Shown here piece by piece: positions 57,901 through 61,309 of a stretch of DNA of 64,000 nucleotides; position 1 is the stretch's first letter, and every line of letters starts with the position of its first letter. The stretch covers positions 17,694,298-17,758,297 of the forward strand of contig OX375879.1 of NCBI GenBank assembly GCA_947359465.1. The letters run 5' to 3'. This DNA comes from Metellina segmentata. Its lineage: Eukaryota > Arthropoda > Arachnida > Araneae > Tetragnathidae. Under the pieces are notes generated by a model. That model was not told the DNA's origin. It made no database searches and saw only the letters and a list, made by a program, of their open reading frames with translations. Both the position numbers and the translations under genes were made by a program.

Positions 57901-60357
57901 GGTATTTTATGTGGGGAAAATAAGCAAAGCACATAATAAGGTGGACAGAAAATTGTAAAATTATTGAAAGAGCCATAAAAGTAATGCCATGTGTTAAAAA
58001 AGTATGTTGAAACATTTAAATCAAAACCACCTGCTGCAAGTAATTTCCACTTCGTATAAAGATTTTTGAAGCTAAACTTTTACTTGCAAAACTGATGTAA
58101 TTACAATCAGTTGCCTTGTGACTTGTTGAAGAGTGCCAGCACCGCGACTAATAGTCTTTTGTACTGAGACACCTGCTGATCCACTAAAGACCAATTTGCC
58201 GAAATAAATTTCAGCATATACCTGATTGAAATGTTTGACAGTTCCCAGATATTTGAATCGTTCTGCAGAGTAATAGTCACACATAATGTGTATAGAACTC
58301 TCCTCTACCATCCGACAACCTCTACATAATGAGCCATCTGTAATGTTGAGATGTCTATTCAGTGTACAGTGGCCAGTTAGAAGGCCAATAGCTATTCTAA
58401 GGCCTGGGATGCTCGAAATCATGTATACCGATCACCATAAGTGTTATTTTTTGTTTCGCCTAACTCGTAATTACTTCTGGAACTGAACGATGCCAATGAA
58501 CCTGAGTGATCTTTCCTCCTTTTCATTTTTACTCCCTTGTGTTTGGCACTGCTTGTGAATCGGGAGATAAATATGATAGGATGTGTTGCAATGAAATCTT
58601 AGCCAGAATAAACACTTAAAGATACCAACTGTGGGAATACATTGTTTTGCATGCAACATCTTCCTTCATTAAAACTCAATCCAGCCAAAGACAACTGTGT
58701 TCGAGGGGGGACGATGCACATTGGCGTGGTGTGGAAGTTAGGAGGGTGCTGCCTGCTTTCTTTCCATCTCAATTTCAGCAGTTCCCTCAATCTATCTCAT
58801 GGAGACTGCTGATTGAGCTCTTTGGCTTGTCTATGATCATTATATAGAAGCCATATATGGTGGCATTCGGCAAGGAGTAAACCCTTTCTAGTCCCTCTAA
58901 CCATATTGTGAGGTAGACCCAAAACAGGCTCTAGTTCAATAAATGGCGTTTCATATCCATGTTTTGTTAATTGGTCTGCCGTTTCATTACCCTCAATGCC
59001 ACCATGACCATGGACCCATAGAAGAGACACTTTGTTTCTCTCAGCCAGATCTTCAAGATTATTGTGACGTTCCCACACTTCTTTTAAAGAAAAGCAGTGA
59101 CTTTGCAAAGCCTTTAGGGCTGGCTGTCAGAGAAGATTTTTATAACACTCTTAACAACTCCTCTATTGAGGCAGTTGTAAGGGCAAGCTGAGATCACTAG
59201 AACCTCAGCCTGATATACAGTAATTCAGCCTAAGAAGTATAACTTTTTTTTAAAGAAAATTTCAGAGTGATCAACTACTTTTGCCTCTTGTATTCAGAAT
59301 GTTATGCAATGATGCAGTGTATAGCTAGCCGTTTCATATTAAATATGGTAGTCCGCTAATTGCAATGGAGATAAAAAATCAACATAATGTTAGAGAAGTG
59401 AAGGTAGGTTTTTGTGTTGCAGCAATCTGCAAAGATGTAATAGAATCCCATGGTTTTTTTTTTTGCTGATAGTAAGAAAATTTTACTTACCTTATATTTA
59501 AAAATGCTAAACAAATTACCATTACATAACCGTACTGTCAAGGCATTGTCTTGCTTGTCTCCTTCAATAATGCTAGGATGTGCCATTAAAATCATATCAC
59601 ACTAGCATTTGAGGAGTTTGTTGCAAAATATCATATTACTTCCATTGAAGCAGGCGGTATCAAAAAAACATCTCTACAATTTGTAAAAATCCAAGTGTAA
59701 AAGAAAAGCTAATACCTTTTGACTAAAATCAACATAGGCTGTTGTAGTTTTCAGTTTTTTTTTTTTTTTGTGATTCGTCATTAGATCAAATCTCTAGCGA
59801 CGTGTAGAATGGGTTCAGTTTTATTGAAATATAGAAAAAAGTGCATAGATTAATGTTGTTTGTGTGACTTTTTATTGTATATGTTTAAATGGTTAAATAA
59901 TATATGCATAGCTTTGGAGATATGTAATCGCTGAATATTTGTCAGTAAAAGACCAAATATGCAAAAATAATTTTTTTAAATAAATATTAGGTTTATAAAT
60001 GATTTTGATTATTTAAAATATATTTGCAATTCTTTCATAAATGTGTGTATATAAAAGTTACGGTCGTGACATTTGCTAGTACCACGTCATGAAAATAAGT
60101 TTCAAAAAATTGGTAGACACACTGTCTTAGTTCTTTCCTTTTGGTATGGATCCCACACCATTGCCAAGAGTCTGCTGCGTTAATTAAGATTTCTACGTAC
60201 TCCCTAGAAAAATTAGTATTTTATGCTGTTAATATATTGGCATATTGTGTATCTTTCAGATCTTTTTCCTCAACTAAAGCACCAAAAGAGAGCCATTGAG
60301 CGGAGTTTGAAGCAAGGTACTCCCAGGAAACCTACCAAGTATGCCAAAAAGAAATGA
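8657..60357 (+). CDS. drosha: Drosha, nuclear ribonuclease III of the Microprocessor (23 coding exons)
   Basis: Drosha cuts primary microRNA hairpins in the nucleus together with the dsRNA-binding partner Pasha/DGCR8. Coding exons: 8657-9942, 11289-11433, 13805-13958, 15049-15191, 19410-19577, 20981-21287, 26354-26651, 32047-32175, 35901-35979, 36062-36169, 40097-40235, 41378-41598, 43143-43245, 44617-44732, 45846-45899, 46191-46294, 46981-47086, 50526-50658, 52185-52267, 53856-53962, 55569-55661, 56872-56924, 60260-60357. All use AG/GT, all phases join, giving 1,408 residues (animal Drosha is about 1,300-1,400). Order: RS-rich region 1-475, central domain about 530-875, RNase IIIa about 904-1095, RNase IIIb about 1150-1290, dsRBD about 1295-1376, basic tail. 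Signatures are NERLEFLGD (E1011-D1018) and NQRLEFLGD (Q1189-D1196). The glutamates matching human E1045 and E1222 are E1090 and E1264. The start Met is chosen at 8657; an upstream coding exon is not excluded. Confidence 0.95.
9943..11288. other. drosha intron 1, with a SINE fragment
   Basis: AT-rich intron. 10041-10170 is the 3' part of the common SINE of this window (CTCATCTGACAGTGGTTCAA through GTTGCTCCAGTGTGACACTAATTAAA). Nothing else is recognised. Confidence 0.6.
10041..10170 (+). repeat. SINE, 3' part
   Basis: It shares the conserved SINE tail (catctgac...ggttcaaa, gttgctccagtgtgac, aattaa...tacctgcc) with copies at 24428, 41640 and 61310. The tRNA-like head is absent. Confidence 0.7.
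11289..11433 (+). CDS. drosha: drosha exon 2 (end of RS region)
   Basis: Acceptor TCTACTAG, donor CAG|GTAATG. It completes the split Arg codon of exon 1 and encodes residues 429-477: [17 protein letters not shown], then an acidic linker and [12 protein letters not shown]. It ends in phase 0. Confidence 0.9.
11597..12699. mobile_element. Non-autonomous DNA transposon with CAGGGTGG ends (hAT-like, 5-bp duplication)
   Basis: It begins CAGGGTGGTAACAGAACCGG and ends TTTGTTGCCACCCTG, a TIR of about 14 bp with one mismatch. GTCTA is duplicated at 11592-11596 and 12700-12704. The interior has repeated AATCGGGGAATT-like words and a T17 run near 11950 but no transposase. Five-bp duplications occur in some hAT groups; the superfamily is therefore tentative. 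It carries the nested MITE at 12021-12317. Confidence 0.72.
12021..12317. mobile_element. Complete MITE of the CAGCTTCAG family
   Basis: 297 bp, flanked by TA on both sides (12019-12020, 12318-12319), starting CAGCTTCAGTTTACG and ending GACTGAAGCTG. The inverted repeats run about 60 bp. It lies inside the CAGGGTGG element and so is younger. Confidence 0.8.
12705..13804. other. drosha intron 2, remaining part
   Basis: No exon is supportable. At about 12925-12965 a tRNA-like stretch (TTCGAGTCCCAC) suggests a decayed SINE. The rest is not recognised, including an open 207-bp stretch at 13287-13493 that lacks coding features. Confidence 0.45.
13805..13958 (+). CDS. drosha: drosha exon 3 (connector before the central domain)
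   Basis: Acceptor TTGTAG, donor CTG|GTGAGT. Residues 478-528 read [18 protein letters not shown] and a basic helix with [14 protein letters not shown]. It ends one base into a Glu codon completed by exon 4. Confidence 0.92.
13959..15048. other. drosha intron 3, with a diverged internal duplication
   Basis: Two related stretches about 285 bp apart (from 14113 and from 14398) share the words CAAGTTGGC, TAACAT, AACTTTCAATCC, TATTTT and a T-C-TGGT end. No transposase or exon is seen. Confidence 0.5.
15049..15191 (+). CDS. drosha: drosha exon 4 (acidic linker and start of central domain)
   Basis: Acceptor TTTCAAAG, donor GAA|GTAAAA. It encodes a serine/acid stretch ([20 protein letters not shown]) and [16 protein letters not shown], a segment strongly conserved in animal Drosha just before the central domain. 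Residues 529-576. Confidence 0.95.
15256..16214. mobile_element. hAT-type element with palindromic CATCGATG subterminal repeats
   Basis: The 8-bp sequence GTTCATAC is duplicated perfectly at 15248-15255 and 16215-16222. The ends are TAGGGATGCAACAT and the complement of TAGAGATGCGACAT. Inside, about 4.5 tandem units of about 144 bp share TTCAGTGTATTTAAAC (near 15366, 15511, 15655, 15799, 15942) and each carries ACATCGATGTT palindromes. There is no transposase, so it is non-autonomous. It begins 64 bp after the exon 4 donor. Confidence 0.9.
16480..17700 (+). pseudogene. Decayed hAT-family transposase
   Basis: Translation in shifting frames gives recognisable pieces: a helical segment ending in a [13 protein letters not shown] motif, [14 protein letters not shown], then [20 protein letters not shown] and [13 protein letters not shown]. 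The latter is the hAT C-terminal dimerisation motif (L-x-S-x-x-x-x-ER-FS). Stops and frameshifts are frequent. A lysine-rich tail follows. It is too damaged to act. No ends could be paired. Confidence 0.65.
17841..18010 (+). repeat. Dispersed repeat with the TTTTCCGCAGATTT core
   Basis: It shares CAAACCAACACCAC, GTGTAAAATTTTCCGCAGAT, CGGTTGAAATTT, TCTATCTTTA and TTTTACGAAAAAGA with 21478-22235, and the core with 19995-20285, 36975-37100, 38745-38865 and 62295-62450. The family is not identified. Confidence 0.6.
18334..18504. repeat. Imperfect tandem duplication in intron 4
   Basis: Two units share AAAC...TGTGTTTTC, CACCCATGT and AATTCACATGATTA..AATTTGCAT (about 18334-18419 and 18433-18504). 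No other structure is seen nearby. Confidence 0.55.
18782..19308. mobile_element. Non-autonomous hAT element (CAGGGGTTCCC ends)
   Basis: 527 bp with perfect 8-bp duplication GCATAGTC (18774-18781 and 19309-19316). It starts CAGGGGTTCCCAAA and ends TTTGGGAACCCCTG, the classic hAT terminal sequence. It has no transposase. Its right end is only about 100 bp before drosha exon 5, close to the expected branch-point region. Confidence 0.92.
19410..19577 (+). CDS. drosha: drosha exon 5 (zinc-binding part of the central domain)
   Basis: Acceptor CTATTTCAG, donor TTG|GTAACT, phase 0 at both ends, residues 577-632. [20 protein letters not shown] contains the CxC and the following His, and [17 protein letters not shown] contains a further Cys and His. 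These match zinc ligands in the human Drosha structure and are all retained. Confidence 0.96.
19995..20285 (+). repeat. Dispersed repeat with the TTTTCCGCAGATTT core
   Basis: It aligns by eye with the second half of the 21478-22235 copy: GACGTCAC, AAAAGATATATTC, ATCATATTTTTAGGT, AAAGTGAAATTTTCCGCAGA and GGTCTAGGAGATA. Confidence 0.65.
20690..20935 (+). repeat. SINE 3' parts, apparently in tandem
   Basis: GTCATCTGACTGCAGTTCAAAA begins a normal SINE body. A first ending (GTTGCCCCAATGCAACATAA) is followed about 90 bp later by a second (GTTGCTCCATTGCAACATTA) and TACCTAC. This looks like two partial tails. Confidence 0.6.
20981..21287 (+). CDS. drosha: drosha exon 6 (platform/PAZ-like part of the central domain)
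   Basis: Acceptor TTTTTTTCAG, donor AAG|GTAAGT, residues 633-734. It encodes [26 protein letters not shown] and [21 protein letters not shown], highly conserved Drosha sequence. This domain packs against the RNase III dimer and the pri-miRNA stem. Confidence 0.97.
21478..22235 (+). repeat. Longest copy of the TTTTCCGCAGATTT dispersed repeat
   Basis: The core occurs twice (near 21552 and 21845) with two different flanks, so the unit is internally duplicated. It ends in CAGACAGACAAACACTTACTT and GTAGAGATA, a common end of small non-autonomous elements. No reading frame is convincing and the superfamily is not identified. Confidence 0.6.
22641..23650. repeat. Repeat X, uninterrupted copy
   Basis: It aligns with the two halves of 57988-60124: ACTTTTACTTGCAAAACTGATG, TTACAATCAGTTGCCTT, then AAGAAAATTTCAG, and the stretch from TTGCAGCAATCTGCAAAG to GCATTTGAGGAGTT. 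The right end is TGGTAGACACCCTG. No long frame is seen. The superfamily is unknown. Confidence 0.7.
23651..24427. other. Part of drosha intron 6, nothing recognised
   Basis: AT-rich sequence with short A runs. I see no exon, transposon end or RNA gene. Confidence 0.4.
24428..24727 (+). repeat. SINE, near full length
   Basis: A tRNA-like head (GTAGCCCATTTGTAAGAGG, GGAGGGTTGCGAGTTAGACA) is followed by the body (TTTGGAGAGTGGTGCCAGCT, GTTGACCTCGTCATCTGACC) and tail (GTTGCTCCAGTGTGATGTTA, ACTACTTGCC). It is about 300 bp and matches the 41640 and 61310 copies. Confidence 0.8.
24729..26071 (+). mobile_element. Helitron-like element (composite 3' end)
   Basis: It begins TCTCTATATTAAA and ends in a GC hairpin GGGGGCTGAGCCCCC followed by TAG and T, the CTAG-T end typical of Helitrons. 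Palindromes TTGGTTTGCGAAGCAAACCA occur near 25794, 25943 and 25984. A second damaged end (GGGGGCGAAGCCC) is near 25851. No replicase is seen. The exact start is uncertain by a few bases. Confidence 0.68.
26354..26651 (+). CDS. drosha: drosha exon 7 (central domain)
   Basis: Acceptor TTTTTCAG, donor CCTCT|GTGAGT, residues 735-833. It encodes [20 protein letters not shown], the acidic helix following it, [20 protein letters not shown] and [13 protein letters not shown], all conserved in Drosha. Base composition is richer in G+C than the surrounding intron. It ends two bases into a Leu codon. Confidence 0.97.
26652..27490. other. Start of drosha intron 7, nothing recognised
   Basis: No exon is seen. 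A short TG/G run lies near 26817-26837. The LINE remains begin after about 27490. Confidence 0.4.
29062..29584. mobile_element. hAT-type element nested in the R1-like LINE
   Basis: It starts CAGACTCTCCAACTG and ends GTTGGAAAGTA. It aligns with 57097-57740 (GGAATTTCCGTAGTT, TTTTCAGCATGGTTTG, AAGTGCTTGCTATTCAAT, CACTTATATATT). The R1 reading stops at SHGA on its left and resumes as VVWCPNPTQ on its right. Flanking GGCGCAGT (29054-29061) and TGTGTAGT (29585-29592) look like a decayed 8-bp duplication. Only traces of the transposase C-terminus remain. Confidence 0.75.
29850..31245 (+). pseudogene. BEL/Pao-like retrotransposon fragment (possible LTR, leader and gag)
   Basis: A short open frame (30329-30517) is followed by a longer one (30548-31372, real part to about 31240). 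The latter reads [20 protein letters not shown] and [20 protein letters not shown], the start of the DUF1759-type Gag of BEL/Pao elements. Upstream, TGTTGAGGTCATGCGCC (about 29852) may start an LTR. No protease, RT or second LTR is present, so it is truncated. It interrupts the R1-like LINE between RT and RNase H. Confidence 0.7.
32047..32175 (+). CDS. drosha: drosha exon 8 (end of central domain)
   Basis: Acceptor TTCCTTTCTAG, donor GAAAA|GTAAGT, residues 834-876. It completes the Leu codon of exon 7 and reads [19 protein letters not shown] and [20 protein letters not shown], a conserved basic helix. The join with exon 7 reproduces the conserved YAGNP-x-YQK sequence, so no exon is missing between. 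Confidence 0.96.
32176..33400. other. Start of drosha intron 8, nothing recognised
   Basis: AT-rich. I see no exon, clear transposon end or RNA gene in this stretch. Confidence 0.4.
33410..34377 (-). pseudogene. Tc1-family transposase, broken
   Basis: The N-terminal part (34135-34377) contains [16 protein letters not shown], a basic GRPR-type linker and helix-turn-helix. The catalytic part (33651-34037) contains [20 protein letters not shown] and [20 protein letters not shown] with the second catalytic Asp. The first Asp motif (normally SDES) is degraded, the two parts are in different frames, and the C-terminal third (33410-33650) is full of stops. It cannot be active. Confidence 0.8.
34464..34634 (+). 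pseudogene. N-terminal remnant of a PIF/Harbinger-type transposase
   Basis: A 56-codon frame from ATG 34464 reads [20 protein letters not shown] then [18 protein letters not shown]. Alternating acids and aliphatics followed by a basic (W/C)VKEYLKxR motif is the usual start of Harbinger nucleases in arthropods. A stop follows at once and the DDE part is not found. The call rests on pattern recognition. Confidence 0.45.
35230..35660 (-). pseudogene. 3' end of a CR1/Jockey-like LINE reverse transcriptase
   Basis: On the minus strand: a RVQ-x-ATKIIKG segment, [52 protein letters not shown] and a short tail. This is the characteristic RT C-terminus of CR1 and related LINEs. Nothing 5' of it remains. 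It is inside the Tc1-bounded unit. Confidence 0.75.
35901..35979 (+). CDS. drosha: drosha exon 9 (start of RNase III a)
   Basis: Acceptor TTCATTTTAG, donor CAG|GTACTC, residues 877-903. [20 protein letters not shown] and MSDIVQ match the conserved connector into the first RNase III domain. Phases fit exons 8 and 10. Confidence 0.94.
36062..36169 (+). CDS. drosha: drosha exon 10 (RNase III a)
   Basis: Acceptor TTGATATAG, donor CAG|GTGATA, residues 904-939. [20 protein letters not shown] and [15 protein letters not shown] match the first helices of RNase III a. The intron before it is only 82 bp, the shortest of the gene. Confidence 0.95.
36975..37100 (-). repeat. Dispersed repeat with the TTTTCCGCAGATTT core, reversed
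   Basis: On the minus strand it reads TGTAAAATTTTCAGCAGATT and TCCGTTAAAATTTATACT with an ATTTAAAGTAA flank, a diverged copy in opposite orientation to 38745-38865. Confidence 0.5.
37870..38135 (-). repeat. SINE, reversed
   Basis: The complement carries the tRNA-like head (GAGGGTTGCGAGTTCGAATT), the AAAGGAGGCTGATACACGTT segment and the CTCATCATTGG tail. It is nested in the PIF/Harbinger-type element. Confidence 0.7.
38745..38865 (+). repeat. Dispersed repeat with the TTTTCCGCAGATTT core
   Basis: AGAATTTTACGCAGATTTTA and CTGTTGAAATTTTTACTCTT, then a CTTCAACGATTGCAAAGATA end, shared with 62295-62450. Confidence 0.6.
38983..40096. other. Rest of drosha intron 10, nothing recognised
   Basis: AT-rich. 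I see no exon or transposon end. Confidence 0.4.
40097..40235 (+). CDS. drosha: drosha exon 11 (RNase III a)
   Basis: Acceptor TTTTTAG, donor AGAG|GTAAGA, residues 940-985. [37 protein letters not shown] and YMNTRKR are near-identical to other animal Drosha proteins. The THPS motif is the usual RNase III entry helix. Confidence 0.97.
40236..41377. other. drosha intron 11, nothing recognised
   Basis: AT-rich with a T run near 41025. I see no exon, repeat family member or RNA gene. Confidence 0.4.
41378..41598 (+). CDS. drosha: drosha exon 12 (RNase III a signature)
   Basis: Acceptor CTACTAAAG, donor AGA|GTGAGT, residues 986-1059. [15 protein letters not shown] leads to the signature [15 protein letters not shown] (E1011 to L1022), holding metal-binding acids, then [20 protein letters not shown]. 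All signature residues are intact. Confidence 0.98.
41640..41935 (+). repeat. SINE, near full length, in intron 12
   Basis: tRNA-like head (GCTGCAGTAGCCATGTTGCT, GGAGGGTTGCGAGTTCGAAA), body (GTGAAAGTTTGGAGAGTGGG, CTCGTCGTCTGATTGAAGTT) and tail. It starts about 40 bp after the exon 12 donor and faces a reversed copy 670 bp downstream. Confidence 0.8.
41936..42599. other. Part of drosha intron 12, nothing recognised
   Basis: AT-rich spacer between two opposed SINEs. An open 234-bp stretch at 42373-42606 lacks coding character. Confidence 0.4.
42600..42890 (-). repeat. SINE, reversed, in intron 12
   Basis: On the complement: GGATCCAAGGACTGCAGCAA head, AAGTCTGGAGAGTGCGGTGG body, GACTGTGGTTTAAAATGACG and the CCAGAGCACATCC tail. 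It is in inverse orientation to 41640-41935. Confidence 0.72.
43143..43245 (+). CDS. drosha: drosha exon 13 (RNase III a catalytic end)
   Basis: Acceptor CATCATGACAG, donor ATGG|GTTCGT, residues 1060-1093. [17 protein letters not shown] and [15 protein letters not shown]1090 in FEALMG corresponds to the human E1045 catalytic glutamate, and the His in LRHAMANC is also conserved. Confidence 0.97.
43246..44616. other. drosha intron 13, with a SINE fragment
   Basis: 43525-43690 holds a tRNA-like SINE head (AAGTGGCCCAGTTGCAAGAG, CAGTTTGAAACTCTGTCC, CTTGTATACGAGTGCTAGTG). The rest is AT-rich without recognised content. Confidence 0.5.
43525..43690 (+). repeat. SINE, 5' part
   Basis: The head has an internal-promoter-like layout (GTGGCCCAGTTGCAAGAGCA and AGTTTGAAACTC) and the AAATCTGTCAAGG segment of the family. 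The tail is missing. Confidence 0.65.
44617..44732 (+). CDS. drosha: drosha exon 14 (RNase III a end and linker)
   Basis: Acceptor CTAATTTTAG, donor CAG|GTAATT, residues 1094-1132. [20 protein letters not shown] and [14 protein letters not shown] follow the conserved order between the two RNase III domains. Confidence 0.96.
44733..45845. other. drosha intron 14, with a tRNA-like fragment
   Basis: Near 45108-45180 TTGGTAGACGAGTGATTAAC and ATCTGGGTTTGAATTCC resemble the A and B boxes of a tRNA-derived SINE head. Nothing else is recognised. Confidence 0.45.
45846..45899 (+). CDS. drosha: drosha exon 15 (short linker exon)
   Basis: Acceptor GTTTCATAG, donor CAA|GTAAAT. 54 bp, phase 0 at both ends, 18 residues ([18 protein letters not shown], 1133-1150). 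The sequence matches the linker just before RNase III b. Skipping it would keep the frame. Confidence 0.93.
46191..46294 (+). CDS. drosha: drosha exon 16 (RNase III b start)
   Basis: Acceptor TTTTTCAG, donor CTCT|GTAAGT, residues 1151-1184. [20 protein letters not shown] and [15 protein letters not shown], conserved first helices of RNase III b. Confidence 0.96.
46295..46980. other. drosha intron 16, with a SINE tail
   Basis: 46575-46690 shows the SINE 3' part (GAACTGATCCCGGGCCATTG, CATTGCTCCAGTGCGACGTT, AATTAACTACCAATC). No further content is recognised. Confidence 0.55.
46981..47086 (+). CDS. drosha: drosha exon 17 (RNase III b signature)
   Basis: Acceptor CTCTCCTCAG, donor TCT|GTAAGT, residues 1185-1220. 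The signature [15 protein letters not shown] (Q1189 to V1203) and [12 protein letters not shown]1192 corresponds to human E1147, a residue mutated in Wilms tumour, and is intact. Confidence 0.98.
47087..47496. other. Start of drosha intron 17, nothing recognised
   Basis: AT-rich without a supportable feature. Confidence 0.4.
47505..48240 (-). mobile_element. hAT element with a transposase fragment (TAGGGCAAC ends)
   Basis: The ends TAGGGCAACTTTTTTG and AAAAAGTTGCCCTT form the inverted repeat. The flanks GTTTTTAG (47497-47504) and GTTATTAG (48241-48248) are an 8-bp duplication with one mismatch. Antisense to drosha, 47640-48025 encodes the middle of a hAT transposase: [35 protein letters not shown] then YMTAAG. 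Stops follow. Subterminal AAGTTGCATTT words repeat near both ends. Confidence 0.78.
48653..49410 (+). mobile_element. Tc1-like transposon, internally deleted, with transposase pseudogene
   Basis: TA flanks both ends (48651-48652, 49411-49412). The ends CACTACAACCAAAAAAAATC and the complement of CACTCTATAACTAAAAAATT share a GAAGCACCAAG-like inner repeat. The + strand encodes damaged transposase pieces: [40 protein letters not shown], then a frameshift into a QQDNARPHTA-like region and [14 protein letters not shown] text. The N-terminal third is missing. Confidence 0.8.
49414..50056 (+). mobile_element. Helitron-like element, non-autonomous
   Basis: It starts TCTATATATATAATTCTCTT and ends in a GC hairpin (GGGGGCGGGCCCCC) followed by TAG and T. 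Near the end it carries GGTTCGCGCAGCGAACC and GCGAGCGAAGCGAGC palindromes, like the element at 24729-26071. No replicase is seen. A 134-codon frame at 49436-49840 has no recognised domain. Confidence 0.68.
50057..50525. other. End of drosha intron 17, nothing recognised
   Basis: AT-rich. No exon or transposon end is seen. Confidence 0.4.
50526..50658 (+). CDS. drosha: drosha exon 18 (RNase III b)
   Basis: Acceptor GTATTCAG, donor GAAG|GTAACA, residues 1221-1264. [28 protein letters not shown] and KADLLE. The final E1264 corresponds to the human E1222 catalytic glutamate. The split Gly/Ala codon is completed by exon 19. Confidence 0.97.
50659..52184. other. drosha intron 18, nothing recognised
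   Basis: 1.5 kb of AT-rich sequence. It is the longest intron in which I see no transposon end, SINE or RNA gene. Confidence 0.45.
52185..52267 (+). CDS. drosha: drosha exon 19 (RNase III b end)
   Basis: Acceptor CTATTTCAG, donor CAG|GTAAGT, residues 1265-1292. [20 protein letters not shown] and VCFFPRLQ, the conserved last helix of RNase III b. Confidence 0.96.
52738..53348 (+). mobile_element. mariner element, internally deleted
   Basis: TA flanks both ends. The ends are TTGGGTCATCTGGAAAGTTC and GAATTTTCCGGCTGACCCAA. From 52912 the frame [20 protein letters not shown] continues with [15 protein letters not shown], the mariner helix-turn-helix domain. After 53100 only the C-terminus follows ([24 protein letters not shown]). 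The DD34D core is gone. At 611 bp it is about half a full mariner. Confidence 0.85.
53371..53642 (+). repeat. SINE with CAA tail and perfect 10-bp target duplication
   Basis: AAGCTCAATT flanks both sides (53361-53370 and 53643-53652). The tail is ACGACAACAACAACA. The 272-bp body (GGGGCACGTTAAATAGGTCG, CCTCTGGGGGTAGCTGATCA) differs from the other SINE family of this window, so this is a second, separate family. Confidence 0.85.
53856..53962 (+). CDS. drosha: drosha exon 20 (linker and dsRBD start)
   Basis: Acceptor TTTCTTTCAG, donor CAA|GTGAGT, residues 1293-1327. [53 protein letters not shown] is a Drosha hallmark. Confidence 0.97.
53963..54619. other. Start of drosha intron 20, nothing recognised
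   Basis: AT-rich, no supportable feature up to the hAT duplication at 54612. Confidence 0.4.
54620..55395. mobile_element. Non-autonomous hAT element (CAGAGGTTCCC ends)
   Basis: GGCTAAAT is duplicated perfectly at 54612-54619 and 55396-55403. The ends CAGAGGTTCCCAACC and GGTGGGGAACCACTG form the inverted repeat. The interior has two related units with GTAACTAGG / GTGACTAGG, GGTCAGTCC and AGTATGGA. No transposase. The right end is 173 bp before exon 21. Confidence 0.92.
55569..55661 (+). CDS. drosha: drosha exon 21 (dsRBD)
   Basis: Acceptor TTTTTAAAG, donor ACAG|GTAATG, residues 1328-1358. [20 protein letters not shown] and [11 protein letters not shown], the beta strands of the double-stranded RNA-binding domain. 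Confidence 0.95.
55662..56871. other. drosha intron 21, nothing recognised
   Basis: AT-rich with a T run near 55730. No exon or transposon end is seen. Confidence 0.4.
56872..56924 (+). CDS. drosha: drosha exon 22 (dsRBD last helix)
   Basis: Acceptor TTATGTTTCAG, donor CAAG|GTAAGT. 53 bp, residues 1359-1376: [17 protein letters not shown], the A-rich final helix of the dsRBD. It is the smallest exon. Confidence 0.94.
57097..57740 (+). mobile_element. hAT-type element with a transposase C-terminal frame
   Basis: It starts CAGGCTCTCCAACTG and ends GTTGGAGAGTA. AGTTAATC (57089-57096) and TGTTAATC (57741-57748) are an 8-bp duplication with one mismatch. The 84-residue frame 57157-57411 reads [40 protein letters not shown] and [11 protein letters not shown], the hAT dimerisation domain. 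The rest of the transposase is absent. Confidence 0.85.
57988..60124. repeat. Repeat X, copy split by a LINE fragment
   Basis: Its halves 57988-58116 and 59241-60124 align with 22641-23650, while 58117-59240 has no counterpart there. The shared right end is TGGTAGACACACTG. Confidence 0.7.
58117..59240 (-). pseudogene. LINE 3' end: RNase H and C-terminal zinc region
   Basis: On the minus strand, 58797-59108 gives [20 protein letters not shown] and [14 protein letters not shown], the last motif of LINE-encoded RNase H. 58072-58422 gives [23 protein letters not shown] and [20 protein letters not shown], the C-terminal CCHC-like region of I/Jockey-type LINEs. Upstream RT is absent, as expected of 5'-truncated insertion. 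Internal stops separate the pieces. Confidence 0.78.
60260..60357 (+). CDS. drosha: drosha exon 23 (C-terminal tail and stop)
   Basis: Acceptor TATCTTTCAG. It encodes [20 protein letters not shown] and a basic end KPTKYAKKK, then TGA at 60355-60357. The FPQ-HQKR-IER sequence is conserved in Drosha; the basic end replaces the longer acidic tail of vertebrates. Confidence 0.95.
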
Positions 60358-60505
60358 TGCCAAATTGGAGTGCTTCAAGTAATGCAACTCAAATGCATTA
60401 CATGCCGTAAATAGAGTGTGTCAAATTCGCAACGAAAATCAACTGTTCCTTTTCATACATTTGTTGAATTTATTTTGTTGTTATGTGATAAGAAAATCAT
60501 ATGTA

Positions 60506-60511
60506 AATAAA
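60506..60511 (+). promoter_or_regulatory. Polyadenylation signal of drosha
   Basis: AATAAA lies 149 bp after the stop. Cleavage would be expected near 60525-60535, giving a 3' UTR of about 170 bp. No other AATAAA precedes it after the stop. Confidence 0.75.
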
Positions 60512-60939
60512 CATTGGATGGCATTACCATAAATCTCTTGATCATCTTTTTGTTTTTTATTTAAATTGACCAAAAAAAAAGGCTTCTTTAAGAAAAAACA
60601 AATTTATTATTATTATTATTTATTTTATTTTTTTATTACTATGAATTTTTTTTTTACAACAAGATGTATTTATTTTATTTTGCTTGCATTCAAAAATAAC
60701 AACAAAGATCAGTGACTTTAGGCAAGTGATTTGAACAATTTTAAGAAGTTCCATCTAATACGAGTCTACTTATGCCTGCTAAAACCAATGTCAATGGCAC
60801 ACAGTCTTGGACTAAGCTAATACTTGACCAAGATTGTGTGGCTCATGAAATTCAACCACAGCAGAATGATAAATTGGTAGGTGACGTTCTGGGATAAAAC
60901 CAGAATGGAAACATTCTCGGACTACACCACGTCCTTTTG
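60512..60939. other. Downstream of drosha, nothing recognised
   Basis: AT-rich with a TTA/TTATT microsatellite near 60606-60640. No gene is seen. Confidence 0.4.
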
Positions 60940-61145
60940 AAGCACATTTAGATGATGAGATCACACCTGAGCTGTCACCCCATTCTCCAAACTTTCACGC
61001 CAAGCCAACGTGAGGATATTTGAGACCATGACCGATTTAATGTAAACCAGCCCCCTTTGTATACGATGATCTTTGGTTGGATTCGAACTGCCGACCTTGC
61101 GGTCGCTAATCTGTCACTCTTCCAACCGGACCACAGCGGCCCGAA
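60940..61145 (-). repeat. SINE, reversed, with intact tRNA-like head
   Basis: On the complement the head GGGCCGCTGTGGTCCGGTTG and GGCAGTTCGAATCC carry clear A- and B-box-like sequence. The GAATGGGGTGACAGCTCAGG body follows. It is one of the best-preserved heads of the family. Confidence 0.78.
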
Positions 61146-61309
61146 TGATAAATTATAAGTACGACAATGGAAAATATTTAATAACAAACTGGAAATAGAT
61201 TTTTATGATTTTGATTTCATGCTGAGAGGAAAGCTATCTATATCAGTAAACTACTTTTCACCAGCATTTGCTGAAAACAAAATAAAATAAAGACATCCAC
61301 ACGAATCGC

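Noticed and set aside
60975..61145. Possible tRNA gene on the minus strand
   Set aside because: The A and B boxes belong to a SINE head that continues into the family body and lacks a paired acceptor stem.
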